Positions 9,195 to 17,446 of a stretch of DNA of 25,973 nt are shown piece after piece (within the stretch, counting starts at the first letter, position 1; the number at the start of each line of letters is the position of its first letter). Below the pieces are notes generated by a model, which worked only from the letters and a program-made list of their open reading frames with translations, did no database searches and was not told where the DNA came from. The stretch is from positions 1 to 25,973 of the forward strand of contig JANXZI010000678.1 in the NCBI GenBank assembly GCA_025355595.1. Direction: 5' to 3'. This DNA is from Spartobacteria bacterium. GTDB taxonomy: Bacteria; Verrucomicrobiota; Verrucomicrobiia; Chthoniobacterales; Chthoniobacteraceae. The translations under genes and the position numbers were made by a program.

Positions 9195-10168
9195 GAGCCA
9201 TCCGGCTCGCGCCGCTCCGCCGTGCTCACGAGCCGGCGGATCAATTCCTCCCACGTCACGCGCCCGATCGGCTGCGTCCCCGGGCTCCGCACCGCGGCGA
9301 CCGTACTGCGTGCCGCGCGCAATTTCCACAGCACGCTGAACGCCGGCTCATTCGGCCCGACGATCACGACACGCCGCTGGCACGACGCCGCATTCACGTC
9401 GCGCCGGCCTTCGAGCAGCACCTCGAACGGATCCACCACACCCGTGATTTCCCCGCCCTCGCCAGTCACAAACCAAATCTCCATCGCACGCTTTCCCTCG
9501 GCGGCGAGCACGCGGCTGACCGGCTCATCCGCGCCGATCAACTGCACGGATTCCAGCGGGGACATCACGTCCTTCGCCGTCACGTTCCGGAAGTCCACGA
9601 CGTTGTGAATCATGTCGCGCTCCGTCTTGGAAATCGTCCCCGTGCGCTCGCCCTCGGTCGTCATGTATTTGAAATCCTCGCGCCCGAGGAAAAGCCGCTG
9701 CCTCTCTGCTGCGCGCGCGCCGAAAAGCAGCCGCTGCGCGCCCATCCCGATCCAATGCACCGGTGTGAGCACAAGATCGAGCAGCCGCAGCGGGCTGGAG
9801 AGAAAGGCCAGCGCACGGTACGGAAAACGGCGAAACAGCGACTTCGGCAGCAGCTCCAGGCCGACGAGATACACCGGCAGAAAAATCGCGAGCGCGATGA
9901 GATATCCCCGCTGTCCCCACGCTGCCACGAGCAGCCCCGAGCCGAGCACGAGCGCGAAGATGTTCGCGAGATTCGTGACGATAAGCACCGTCACCAGCAT
10001 CCGGTCCGAATGCGCGAGCAGGCCCTGGAGCGTCAGCGCCGCGGGTTCGCGCTGCTTCGCCCGGTGCGCGAGGCGCACGCGGTTCACGGAAAAAATCCCG
10101 GCCTCGATGCCGCTGAAGACAAACGACACGGCGAGACACAGCACGATGATCAGCAGGGAGGAAATCAT
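9179..10168 (-). CDS. CNNM/CBS-domain membrane protein lacking the C-terminal transporter-associated domain
   Basis: The protein is 329 aa. Residues 1-150 form a CNNM (DUF21) membrane domain with 'FVFSGIEAGIFSVNRVRL' at its start and three to four helices. Residues about 165-310 hold a pair of CBS domains ('ISKTERDMIHNVVDF', 'AKDVMSPLESVQLI'). Relatives such as CorB/CorC/CNNM transport or regulate Mg2+, and the CBS pair binds adenine nucleotides. Unlike its upstream neighbour it ends soon after the CBS pair, without a CorC_HlyC domain. Its ATG overlaps the stop of that neighbour by 4 nt (ATGA), and GGAGG lies just upstream, so the two are translationally coupled and may form a heteromer. Its stop codon overlaps the end of dprA, which converges from the other strand. 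The name 'haemolysin' often attached to this family is historical. Confidence 0.9.
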   Translation of the reverse strand: MISSLLIIVLCLAVSFVFSGIEAGIFSVNRVRLAHRAKQREPAALTLQGLLAHSDRMLVTVLIVTNLANIFALVLGSGLLVAAWGQRGYLIALAIFLPVYLVGLELLPKSLFRRFPYRALAFLSSPLRLLDLVLTPVHWIGMGAQRLLFGARAAERQRLFLGREDFKYMTTEGERTGTISKTERDMIHNVVDFRNVTAKDVMSPLESVQLIGADEPVSRVLAAEGKRAMEIWFVTGEGGEITGVVDPFEVLLEGRRDVNAASCQRRVVIVGPNEPAFSVLWKLRAARSTVAAVRSPGTQPIGRVTWEELIRRLVSTAERREPDGSQTRS

Positions 10169-11427
10169 CTGCCCTCCCCGTCCCCGGCGGAATCGCGCAC
10201 GAGCATCACCTCATCCACACGCTTGCGCGACACGCGGCGCACCGTCACGCGCAGTTCGCCCATTCGCAGCTCCTGGCCCTTCTTCGGCAGTTGCCCGAGC
10301 CGGTTGAAAACCAAACCGCCGATCGTGTCTATCCCCTCGTCCGCGAATCGCACGCCGAGTTCCTCCGTGATGTCCTCCAGCCGCGCGCTGCCGCTCGCCA
10401 GCAGCCGCCCGTCGCCCGCGTCCTCGAGGTAGAGCTTCGCATCCGCCAGCGGCACGGCATCGCCGATGATTTCCTCCACCAGATCACGAAGCGTGACGAT
10501 GCCCTCGATGCCACCGTGCTCATCCACCACGAACGCAATGCCCTGCGGATGCGAGAGAAAACTTTTCAGCAGCGTGAGCGCCTTCATCGTCTCCGGCACG
10601 AATGACGGCACGCCGAGCCGCTCCGTGTAATGCACTCCCGGATCGCGCAGCAGCGCAGTCACGTCGAGCACGCCCTCGATCTCATCCGGCGTCTCGCCAT
10701 GCACCGGCACGCGGCGCAGTCGGCGCTGGCGCACGAGCGGGATGACCTCCGCATTCGTCAGATCATCCGGCAGTGAAAACATCTCCACGCGCGGCGTCAT
10801 GCAGTCCTTCGCCGTCTTGTCGCCGAGCTTGATGATCTCCGAAATCATCTCCGACTCCGTCGTCTGGATCGCGCCCTGTGCGGTGCTCAGCTCCACGAGC
10901 GTGCCGAGTTCCTCCTCAGTGAGATGCCGCTGCGCGTCCATGCCCGCGGGCAAAATGGCGACCGCGATTTTCTCGCTCCACTGCTCCATCCTGCGCGCCA
11001 GCGGATCGAGCAGCGGCATCACTTTCCCAATCAGCCGCGCACCGAGCCGCAGCACGAGCACCGGCGCTCCGAGGCCGATGAGCTTCGGCACGAGATCGCA
11101 CGCAAAGACGATGAGCGCAAAAAGCAGCAGCGCCGAGGCCCAGAACGGGATCGCCAGCCCGCGCTGCCCTTCAATGAGCGCGAGGCTCCCGATCATCAGC
11201 GGCGCATTCGCGAATGCGTCCGCGATGAGCAGCGCGCTCAGCAGCCGGCGCGGATTTCCCATGATGCGCGAGAGCACGCCCGCGAGTTCCGGGCGGCGCT
11301 TGCGCAGGGCATCCATCCGCGACGGCGGCAGTGCAAAAAATCCCGTCTCCAGCGCCGACACCACGGCCGAAATCACCGCGAGAATCACGAGCGCGCCCGC
11401 GAACAGCATCATTCCTTGCGGCGGCAT
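10165..11427 (-). CDS. CNNM/CBS-domain membrane protein with CorC_HlyC domain
   Basis: The protein is 420 aa from the ATG at 11427, which has the best Shine-Dalgarno of the window (AAAGGA, 7-nt spacing). The frame is open upstream to 11529 but that extension is Cys/Arg-rich and lacks similarity. Residues 1-180 are the CNNM membrane domain, with 'AVVSALETGFFALPPSRMDAL' (counterpart of 'FSGIEAGIFSV' in the next gene). The CBS pair follows ('AKDCMTPRVEMFSLPDD', 'VDEHGGIEGIVTLRDLVEEI'). The C-terminal ~80 residues are a CorC_HlyC domain ('ARLEDITEELGVRF'). The likely role is Mg2+ (or Co2+) transport or its regulation at the cytoplasmic membrane. The following gene is a paralogue coupled by a 4-nt overlap. 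It is divergent from the DUF309 gene, with about 105 bp between the two starts. Confidence 0.92.
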   Translation of the reverse strand: MPPQGMMLFAGALVILAVISAVVSALETGFFALPPSRMDALRKRRPELAGVLSRIMGNPRRLLSALLIADAFANAPLMIGSLALIEGQRGLAIPFWASALLLFALIVFACDLVPKLIGLGAPVLVLRLGARLIGKVMPLLDPLARRMEQWSEKIAVAILPAGMDAQRHLTEEELGTLVELSTAQGAIQTTESEMISEIIKLGDKTAKDCMTPRVEMFSLPDDLTNAEVIPLVRQRRLRRVPVHGETPDEIEGVLDVTALLRDPGVHYTERLGVPSFVPETMKALTLLKSFLSHPQGIAFVVDEHGGIEGIVTLRDLVEEIIGDAVPLADAKLYLEDAGDGRLLASGSARLEDITEELGVRFADEGIDTIGGLVFNRLGQLPKKGQELRMGELRVTVRRVSRKRVDEVMLVRDSAGDGEGR

Positions 11428-11434
11428 CAGGCCA

Positions 11435-11440
11435 TCCTTT
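11435..11440 (-). promoter_or_regulatory. Shine-Dalgarno AAAGGA deciding the start of the CNNM gene
   Basis: The minus strand reads AAAGGA here, 7 nt before the ATG at 11427. This is stronger than any ribosome-binding site at most other starts in the window, and it supports 11427 over the upstream in-frame codon at 11529. Confidence 0.65.
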
Positions 11441-11532
11441 CGGCGGGTGTTGGGGAAACCCCGCGAAGTTGAGTCAGCGTCCGCTTGTCTTGCACAGGCC
11501 CGCGCAGAATAGTCGGCGCAGTGACTCACGCG

Positions 11533-11964
11533 ATGAAAAAAACTTCACACGTCCCCGGCTGCAGCCCTCCGCTGGATCCGTGCTACCTCGCGTGGTTCGC
11601 CCATTTTAATGCCGGAGAATACTACGAGGCGCACGACGCCCTCGAGGTGCTGTGGCTGCGCACGCGCAGCGCAGACCGCGATTTCTTCAAGGGCCTCATC
11701 CAGATCGCCGGTGCCTTCGTCCACCTGCGCAAGCAGCGCGAGCACCCGTCGCACGCGAAGCATTCCACGCGGCTCCGCCCAGCGGCGCGGCTTTTTCTCA
11801 GCGGGAAAAATCACCTCGCGCGCTACAGCCCCGTCCATCTGCGGCTCGATGTCGCCGCAGTCTGCGTGCTCTGCGACACGCTCGCGCACGGCATCGAGCA
11901 CTCGGGCTTCACCGACAACCCGTGGAACCCCGCGAAACCGCCGCACATCGCACTCGCCACGTGA
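11533..11964 (+). CDS. DUF309 family protein
   Basis: The protein is 143 aa from the ATG at 11533 (an in-frame GTG at 11521 is an alternative). The helical core 'FNAGEYYEAHDALEVLWL' at residues 25-42 and 'FFKGLIQIAGAFVHL' at 51-65 match the DUF309 family, whose members are small all-helical proteins of unknown biochemical role. There is no signal peptide, so it is probably cytosolic. Its stop codon overlaps the GTG start of the HI0933-like flavoprotein by 4 nt (GTGA), so the two are cotranslated. It is divergent from the CNNM pair. Function is unknown; the coupling suggests it works with, or is dosed with, the flavoprotein. Confidence 0.85.
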   Translation: MKKTSHVPGCSPPLDPCYLAWFAHFNAGEYYEAHDALEVLWLRTRSADRDFFKGLIQIAGAFVHLRKQREHPSHAKHSTRLRPAARLFLSGKNHLARYSPVHLRLDVAAVCVLCDTLAHGIEHSGFTDNPWNPAKPPHIALAT

Positions 11965-13133
11965 ACGGGCAGCACTTCGATGTGATCGTCATCGGCGGCG
12001 GCGGTGCCGGCATGATGTGCGCCCTCACGGCGGGCCAGCGCGGAAGAAAGGTCGCGATCATCGAGCACAATGAGCGCGTCGGGAAAAAGATCGCCATCAG
12101 CGGCGGCGGGCGGTGCAACTTCACCAACACCGGCATCGAGCCCGGCTGCTATCTTTCCGAGCGGCCCGATTTTTCCCGATCCGCACTCGCGCGCTACACC
12201 GCGTGGGATTTCATCGCGCTCGTCGAGAAACACGGCATTGCGTACCACGAGAAAAAGCTCGGGCAGCAGTTTTGCGACGGCAGTTCGCGCGAAATCATTG
12301 CGATGCTGGAGACGGAATGTGCGGAGGCAAACGTACAGACGATCACGAACTGCCGCGTGGAAAATGTGGAGAAGGCAGACCTCTTTCGTGTGGCGACATC
12401 GAGCGGCGAGTTCACCAGTCAGTCGCTCGTCATCGCCACCGGCGGACTGTCCTTCGCAAAGCTCGGCGCGACACCGTTCGGCTACGACATCGCGAAGCAG
12501 TTCGGCCATCGCATCACGCCGCTGCGCCCGGCGCTCGTGCCGTTCACATTTTCAAAATCCGACGAACCGCTCCATGAACTCAGCGGCCTCGCGCTGCCGG
12601 TCGTCACACGCTGCGGCGCAGCGCGATTCGATGAGGCGATGCTCGTCACGCACCGCGGACTCAGCGGCCCGGCGATCCTTCAGATTTCGAGCTACTGGCG
12701 CGAGGGCGGCGCGGTGGAAATCGATCTGCTTCGCGATCCCCTCGCAAACGCGTCGCTGCTGCGCTCACGCGCGACCGGCCGCGATCTTCCCTCGGTGCTT
12801 GCCGAGTGGATGCCGCGCCGTTTCGCCGACGCATGGTGCGCGATGCACGCGCCCGCGAAGCCGCTCGTGCATTTCAAGCAGCGCGAGTTCGACGACACAA
12901 TGCGACGGCTGCGCGCGTGGCCGTTCACGCCCGCAGGCACCGAGGGCTATCCGAAGGCCGAGGTCACGCTCGGCGGAGTGGATACCGCCGAGCTTTCGCA
13001 GAAGACGATGGAATCGCGCCGCGTGCCGGGACTATTTTTCATCGGCGAAGTCACGGACGTGACCGGCTGGCTCGGCGGCTACAATTTCCAGTGGGCCTGG
13101 TCGAGCGGCCACGCCGCGGGCGAGGCCGTTTAG
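11961..13133 (+). CDS. HI0933-like (YhiN-type) FAD-dependent oxidoreductase
   Basis: The protein is 390 aa from the GTG at 11961. An ADP-binding Rossmann motif 'VIVIGGGGAGMMCAL' occupies residues 8-22, and 'ISGGGRCNFTN' at 46-56 is the signature of the HI0933/BaiN family. The C-terminal 'GLFFIGEVTDVTGWLGGYNFQWAWSSG' is the second flavin-contacting signature. Family members are cytosolic flavoproteins; some reduce C=C bonds of steroids, but most have no assigned reaction. The frame is open upstream to 11652, but that is only the other frame of the DUF309 gene. I chose the GTG because it overlaps that gene's stop by 4 nt and sits seven codons before the Rossmann strand. The gene ends 24 bp before the nested inverted-repeat element. 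Confidence 0.92.
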   Translation: MNGQHFDVIVIGGGGAGMMCALTAGQRGRKVAIIEHNERVGKKIAISGGGRCNFTNTGIEPGCYLSERPDFSRSALARYTAWDFIALVEKHGIAYHEKKLGQQFCDGSSREIIAMLETECAEANVQTITNCRVENVEKADLFRVATSSGEFTSQSLVIATGGLSFAKLGATPFGYDIAKQFGHRITPLRPALVPFTFSKSDEPLHELSGLALPVVTRCGAARFDEAMLVTHRGLSGPAILQISSYWREGGAVEIDLLRDPLANASLLRSRATGRDLPSVLAEWMPRRFADAWCAMHAPAKPLVHFKQREFDDTMRRLRAWPFTPAGTEGYPKAEVTLGGVDTAELSQKTMESRRVPGLFFIGEVTDVTGWLGGYNFQWAWSSGHAAGEAV

Positions 13134-13157
13134 AGACTGTGCAGAGGTTGGGCGTCC

Positions 13158-13319
13158 CCGAAAATAGCCCAGCACTTCAGTGCTGGGTTACGGACGGGAG
13201 AGAGAAGCGAGTCCCGGAGGGACGGCAGAACCTAGCCCCATCTGTTTTTCTTTCGTCCCTCCGGGACTGGGCTTCGTTTTTTCCGCAATCCCAGCACTAA
13301 AATGCTGGGCTATTTTCGG
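13158..13319. repeat. Nested inverted-repeat element between convergent genes
   Basis: The outer arms 13158-13187 and 13290-13319 pair over 30 bp with two mismatches, including a perfect 17-bp block at 13158-13174/13303-13319. Each outer arm also folds on itself (CCCAGCAC ... GTGCTGGG). An inner pair, 13210-13224 with 13254-13268, is a perfect 15-bp stem (AGTCCCGGAGGGACG and its complement). A flanking GAAGC/GCTTC pair adds to it. The ~160-bp unit contains no gene and fills most of the space between two converging 3' ends. It resembles REP/BIME or MITE-like elements. It could also stop transcription from both sides. Confidence 0.8.
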
Positions 13320-13347
13320 TATCACCACTTCGCACGCACGCCTCAAA

Positions 13348-15647
13348 TTACCTCGCGGCCGTGTCACGTTTGCGCTTGAGGAATGGATCGCTCGTGACGA
13401 TCGCGCTGATCAGCACGGACATCCTGTTCCCGCCGGCAGCCATCTGTTTCTGCACGGCGTCGAGCGCGGCCTTGTCACTCCGCTCGATGCCGCGACCGAG
13501 TGCGTAGGTCATCATCTTTTGCGCAAAGGCCCGGGCGAACTTTTCACTCTTCAGGTATTTTTTCAGCCCGGTGAAGCCGTCCACATTTGTGCCGTCGGAA
13601 AATTTTCCGGACGGATCAATGCGGCTGCTTCCATCCTCCGTGCGCCACGCGCCGATGGCGTCGAAATTCTCCAGCGTGAAGCCGACCGGATCGATCTTCG
13701 CATGGCACACGGCGCAGTCGGGATTGTCGCGGTGCTGCTCCAGACGCACGCGCAGCGACGCATCCTTGTCCACCTTCGTGTCCTCCAGCGGCGGCACATT
13801 GGCGGGCGGCGGCGGCGGCGGCGTGCCGAGGATTTGCTCGAGCACCCACTTGCCGCGCACGACGGGCGAAGTGCGCGTGGGCATCGAGGTTGCGATGAGC
13901 ACGCTGCCTTGCGAGAGCACGCCGCCACGGGGCGAGCCGGACGGGATTTTCACACGGCGAAACTCCGCGCCGAACACGCCCGGCAGCCCGTAGTGCTCGG
14001 CAAGCTGCTGGTTCGCGAAAGTGAAATCCGTCTCGATGAGTTCGAAGACACTGCGGTCTTCGCGCACGATCGCGTCGAAGAAAATCCGGGTCTCCTCCTT
14101 CATCGCATCGCGCAGCTTCGCGCTGAACTTCGGGAATTTCTTCTGGTCAATCTCCACCTCGTCCACCGCGCGGATTTGCAGCCACTGGCTCGAAAAATTC
14201 CGCACAAACTCCTCCGCGCGCGAGTCGGCGAGCATCCGCTTCGCCTCACGGCGCAGCGTATCACCCTTGAGCAGTTCGCCCTTCGCCGCGAAATCCGTGA
14301 GCCGCGCATCCGGCATCGTGGACCAGAGGAAATACGAAAGCCGCGACGCGACCTCGTAGTCGTTCAGGCTCCGCACTGCTCCGGGCTTCAGCGCATCGGG
14401 ATCGAGTTCCCAGCGGAAGAGAAAATTCGGCGAGCAAAGCATCGCCTGCACCGCGACGCCCATCGCCTCGGTGAATGGTGCCTTGTCCGCAAGCGCCGCG
14501 TCGGCAAGCCGGCCAAGCCGCTCGATCTCCGCCGCCGCGACGGGCCTGCGATACACCCGCGGGGCAAGCGATGTGATCAGCTCGCGTGCGGTCTTTGATT
14601 CCGCGCCGGCCTCCGGCATCCGCGCGAACACGCGGCGGAAACTTTCGCTAGTTTCGATTTTTGCGTCCACCGGGCCGGTCACGCTGAAGCCGGCGAGATA
14701 TACATTCCGATCGCCACGCATCTTCCGATCGGGATGGTTCGATTCGTTGTAGTTGTTCAGATACTCCGCGCGGATGAGGTGGCTGCCGGATTTCACGCGC
14801 AGCTTCACCTCGTACGGCGCTGGCTTGCCGCTGTTTTTCACGTCGAAGATGGCGAGCTGCGCGCCGTCGAGCGACACACGAGCTTCGGTGGCTCCGGGCC
14901 GGCGAGATCTCCGTAGGCGCGGAATTGCAACACGTATTCGCCATCGCTGCGGAAGGTCACGTCGAGGCTCGCATCCGCCTCGCGGTAAAAACCGAGCACG
15001 CCATTCGCGACCGGATGAATCCATTCGGTGCCCTTCGACGCCTTCATGCGATCCCCGCGGAACGACTCGGACGGCGCGGCCATTTTCTGCCCAGCGAGAA
15101 TCTTCGCGACGATCTGATCCGCCGCAGCGAGGTAGCGCTCCATGAGCAGCGGCTGGATCGTGAGCACGTCCGCAATCGTGTCGAAGCCAAACGCCGTCTC
15201 GTCGCTCGGAAAATCCGACGGATCAAAATCCACCGCAAAAAGATCGCGGATCGTGTTGCGGTATTCGCCGCGGTTCAGGCGGCGCAAGGTCACGCGTCCG
15301 GGATTTTTCTGCCCCGCCTCGCTGCCCGCGAGTTGCGCGTCAATCCACTGCACGAGAGCGTCGCGCTGGCTTTCCGGCAACTTCACCTTGCCCTTCGGCG
15401 GCGGCATCTCGCGCGTCTCGATCAGCTCCGCGATTTTCTCCCACGTCTTTCGCTCGCCGGGCGTAAAGCCTTTCTCGGCGTATGGACGGAAATCAAAGTC
15501 GCCTTTCTGCCTCTCCGCGCCGTGGCAGGAGAAGCAGTACTTCTCGCCGAACTGTTTCACATCCACGGTCTGCGCCGCGCGCGCTCCTCTCGCACCGCAG
15601 AGCGCGGCGAGGGCGAGTGAAAGAATGAGGAGGTGGCGTCCGGACAT
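13348..15647 (-). pseudogene. DUF1587/DUF1592/DUF1588/DUF1585 cytochrome c protein, split by a frameshift
   Basis: Two overlapping frames together make one protein of about 767 aa. The N-terminal part starts at 15647 with a Sec signal peptide (MSGRHLLILSLALAAL) and carries a haem site YCFSCHG, then 'MPPPKGKVKLP' and a DUF1587 segment ('LRRLNRGEYRNTIRDLF'). The frame is lost near 14878-14886, in the middle of a carbohydrate-binding-like beta domain ('FRAYGDLAGPEPPKL'). It resumes one base off with 'VSLDGAQLAIFDVK' and continues through DUF1595/DUF1592 ('VYRRPVAAAEIERL'), DUF1588 with a second haem site CAVCH, and DUF1585 to the stop at 13348. One missing base restores the frame. No slippery heptamer is evident, so this is a recent mutation or an assembly error. 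Family members are exported, abundant in Planctomycetes and Verrucomicrobia, and of unknown reaction. An upstream in-frame ATG at 15680 adds only 11 residues before the signal peptide. Confidence 0.85.
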
Positions 15648-15762
15648 GGCGCGTTGTTCTATGCGCAAAGGATGCTGCAATTAGGCAGATTCGCCAGTGA
15701 GTCTGGAATGACTGAAGAATTGCCCCCCTTGCCTTTGCCCCGGCGGTAACTAGCTTCGTTCC

Positions 15763-15981
15763 ATGCTCGACTGGACCGAATGCAAATCTGTCGAACGCGT
15801 TCCTGAGCGCGTGAGCGGCGCGTGGGTTTTCCGAGGCACGCGGCTGCCGGTGCGGGCGCTTTTCGAAAACATCGAGGCTGGCGCGAGCGTGGATGATTTC
15901 CTCTCATGGTATGAAGGTGTCACACGGGAACAGGTGCTCGATGTTCTCCGCCATACCGAGCGCAGTCTCGCGGCGGCATGA
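15763..15981 (+). CDS. DUF433 family antitoxin-like protein
   Basis: This 72-aa protein is of the DUF433 type. 'VSGAWVFRGTRLPVRALFENIEAGASVDDFLSWY' follows the family pattern 'G.P.I.GTRIPV..I...L..G.S...I...Y', and the end 'VTREQVLDVLRHTERSL' is the usual C-terminal helix. The fold is a small helix-turn-helix-like domain. In many genomes it is encoded directly before a PIN-like DUF5615 protein and acts as the presumed antitoxin and DNA-binding autorepressor. Here its stop overlaps the start of such a gene by 4 nt. No Shine-Dalgarno sequence precedes the ATG. It is divergent from the cytochrome gene, with about 115 bp between the starts. Confidence 0.88.
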   Translation: MLDWTECKSVERVPERVSGAWVFRGTRLPVRALFENIEAGASVDDFLSWYEGVTREQVLDVLRHTERSLAAA

Positions 15982-16301
15982 TGCGGATTCTCTTCGACCA
16001 AGGCACGCCCGTCCCGCTTCGCCGATGGCTGGCCGCGCAGGAGGTCGGCACTGCATGGCAGAATGGCTGGGCACAAGTTTCCAACGGTGATCTGCTAACC
16101 GCCGCAGAGACGGCAGGCTACGATCTGCTCATCACCACCGATCAAAATCTGCGCTATCAGCAGAACCTGTCCACCCGGCGCATCGCCATCCTCGTGCTCA
16201 CGATTGCCAACTGGCCGATGCTGGAGCCTCACGCCGAGGCCATCGCCGCGACTGCTTCTGCGATGCAAGCAGGTGGTTACTTTGAATGGTCTCCGCCGTG
16301 A
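15978..16301 (+). CDS. DUF5615 PIN-like toxin candidate
   Basis: The protein is 107 aa, starting MRILFDQGTPVPLRRWL after an initial Met, with further conserved blocks 'DLLTAAETAGYDLLITTDQNLRYQQNL' and 'IAILVLTIANWPML'. This is the DUF5615 (Mut7-C/PIN-like) pattern: an Asp after the first strand (LFDQ), an acidic residue in the middle helix and TTDQNL. These would form a metal-binding RNase-type active site. It overlaps the DUF433 gene by ATGA, the usual toxin-antitoxin arrangement. Toxicity and RNase activity are inferred from the family and context, not demonstrated. Either of two adjacent ATG codons (15978, 15981) may be used. Confidence 0.87.
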   Translation: MMRILFDQGTPVPLRRWLAAQEVGTAWQNGWAQVSNGDLLTAAETAGYDLLITTDQNLRYQQNLSTRRIAILVLTIANWPMLEPHAEAIAATASAMQAGGYFEWSPP

Positions 16302-16349
16302 TGGGGAAAACAACACCCGTGGAATCCCACCGAACACCGAGGGTGCCGC

Positions 16350-17414
16350 TCAGCAAAAATGCGCGCCGGTCGCCTCGACGTACACCGCATAGAGCGACTG
16401 GCTCGCGGCCATGAAGAGACGGTTCCGGCGCGGGCCGCCGAAGCAGATATTCGCGCAAATCTCCGGCAGCAGGATGAGGCCGATGCGCTGGCCCTCCCCG
16501 GAAAAAATATGCACGCCGTCGTAGCCCGGCCCGACCCAGCCTGCGCCGACCCACACATTGCCCGCTGTGTCGCAGCGGAGACCGTCGGCCATGCCCGAAA
16601 AAATCTCGCCTTCCATCTTCATCTTCATCGAGACGTATTCGCTCCCGTTCTTCAGCTTCGCGCCGTCCACGTCCCACACCTTGATGTTCTTCGGCGCGTC
16701 CTTGTAATGGGACGATCCGGTGTCGGCGATGTAGAGCTTCTTGTAGTCGGGCGAGAAGCACAGACCGTTCGGCTTGAAAATCTCATCCGTCACCTTCTCG
16801 ATCTTCGCCGTCGCGGGGTCGATCCGAAAGACGGCCTCCTTCTGCTCCAACGGCTGTTTTTTCCCCTCGTAGGCAAAGAGCGCGCCGTAGCCGGGATCGG
16901 TGAACCAGATCGCACCGTCGCCGGGATGCACGACGATGTCGTTCGGCGCGTTGAAGGGTTTGCCGTCGAATTTTTCCGCAAGGACGGTGACGGTGCCATT
17001 CGGCTCGTAGCGCACGACACGCCGCGTCTCGTGCTCACAGGAAAGCTGGCGGCCCTGCATGTCGAAGGTGTTGCCATTTGAAAACTGCGCGGGCTTGCGC
17101 AGCGTGCTCACATGGCCGTCGTCCGGCAGGTAGCGCATCTGCGCGTTGTTCGGGATGTCGCTCCACATCAGATACTGCCCCGGCCCGCTCCACGCCGGCC
17201 CCTCGGCCCAGCGCATCCCGGTGTGCAGGCGCTCGATTGCGGCATTGCCGATTTTGATTTTCTCAAACGCATCATCCAGCGCGATCACATCCGGCTCCGG
17301 ATAGCGCACCGGCGCGGCGCTTTTTCCAAAGTCACGCACGTCCGATTGCGAGAGCAGCGGCGCGGCGGCGAGGGTTCCGAGTGTGGTGAGGAAGGAGCGG
17401 CGGGAGGTTTGCAT
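16350..17414 (-). CDS. Tat-exported SMP-30/gluconolactonase-like protein
   Basis: The protein is 354 aa from the ATG at 17414. The N-terminus MQTSRRSFLTTLGTLAAAPLL has a twin-arginine motif (SRRSFL at 4-9), so export of a folded protein is likely. The rest is a six-bladed beta-propeller of the SMP-30/gluconolactonase/LRE type: 'RWAEGPAW' with E71, 'NAPNDIVVHPGDGAIWFTDPGYG' with N158, and 'PNGLCFSPDYKKLYIADTG' with N216 and D231. These correspond to the residues that hold the divalent metal in the family. The likely reaction is hydrolysis of a sugar lactone or a related ester; the substrate is unknown. The frame is open upstream to 17603, but that stretch is the tail of the glycosyltransferase gene in another frame. 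It follows that gene by 32 bp, probably in one transcript. Confidence 0.92.
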   Translation of the reverse strand: MQTSRRSFLTTLGTLAAAPLLSQSDVRDFGKSAAPVRYPEPDVIALDDAFEKIKIGNAAIERLHTGMRWAEGPAWSGPGQYLMWSDIPNNAQMRYLPDDGHVSTLRKPAQFSNGNTFDMQGRQLSCEHETRRVVRYEPNGTVTVLAEKFDGKPFNAPNDIVVHPGDGAIWFTDPGYGALFAYEGKKQPLEQKEAVFRIDPATAKIEKVTDEIFKPNGLCFSPDYKKLYIADTGSSHYKDAPKNIKVWDVDGAKLKNGSEYVSMKMKMEGEIFSGMADGLRCDTAGNVWVGAGWVGPGYDGVHIFSGEGQRIGLILLPEICANICFGGPRRNRLFMAASQSLYAVYVEATGAHFC

Positions 17415-17446
17415 CGCGCGGTTGTCTCCCGCGCGCGGGCGGGATG

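Noticed and set aside
9605..11472. Several plus-strand open frames of 180-275 codons
   Set aside because: All are antisense to the CNNM/CBS genes and have no plausible protein features.
13180..14598. 472-codon open frame on the plus strand
   Set aside because: It runs through the repeat element and antisense to the cytochrome gene; the minus-strand reading has clear haem motifs and domains.
16302..16349. Possible terminator between the DUF5615 gene and the SMP-30-like gene
   Set aside because: The 48-bp gap holds no convincing stem followed by a T-tract on either strand.
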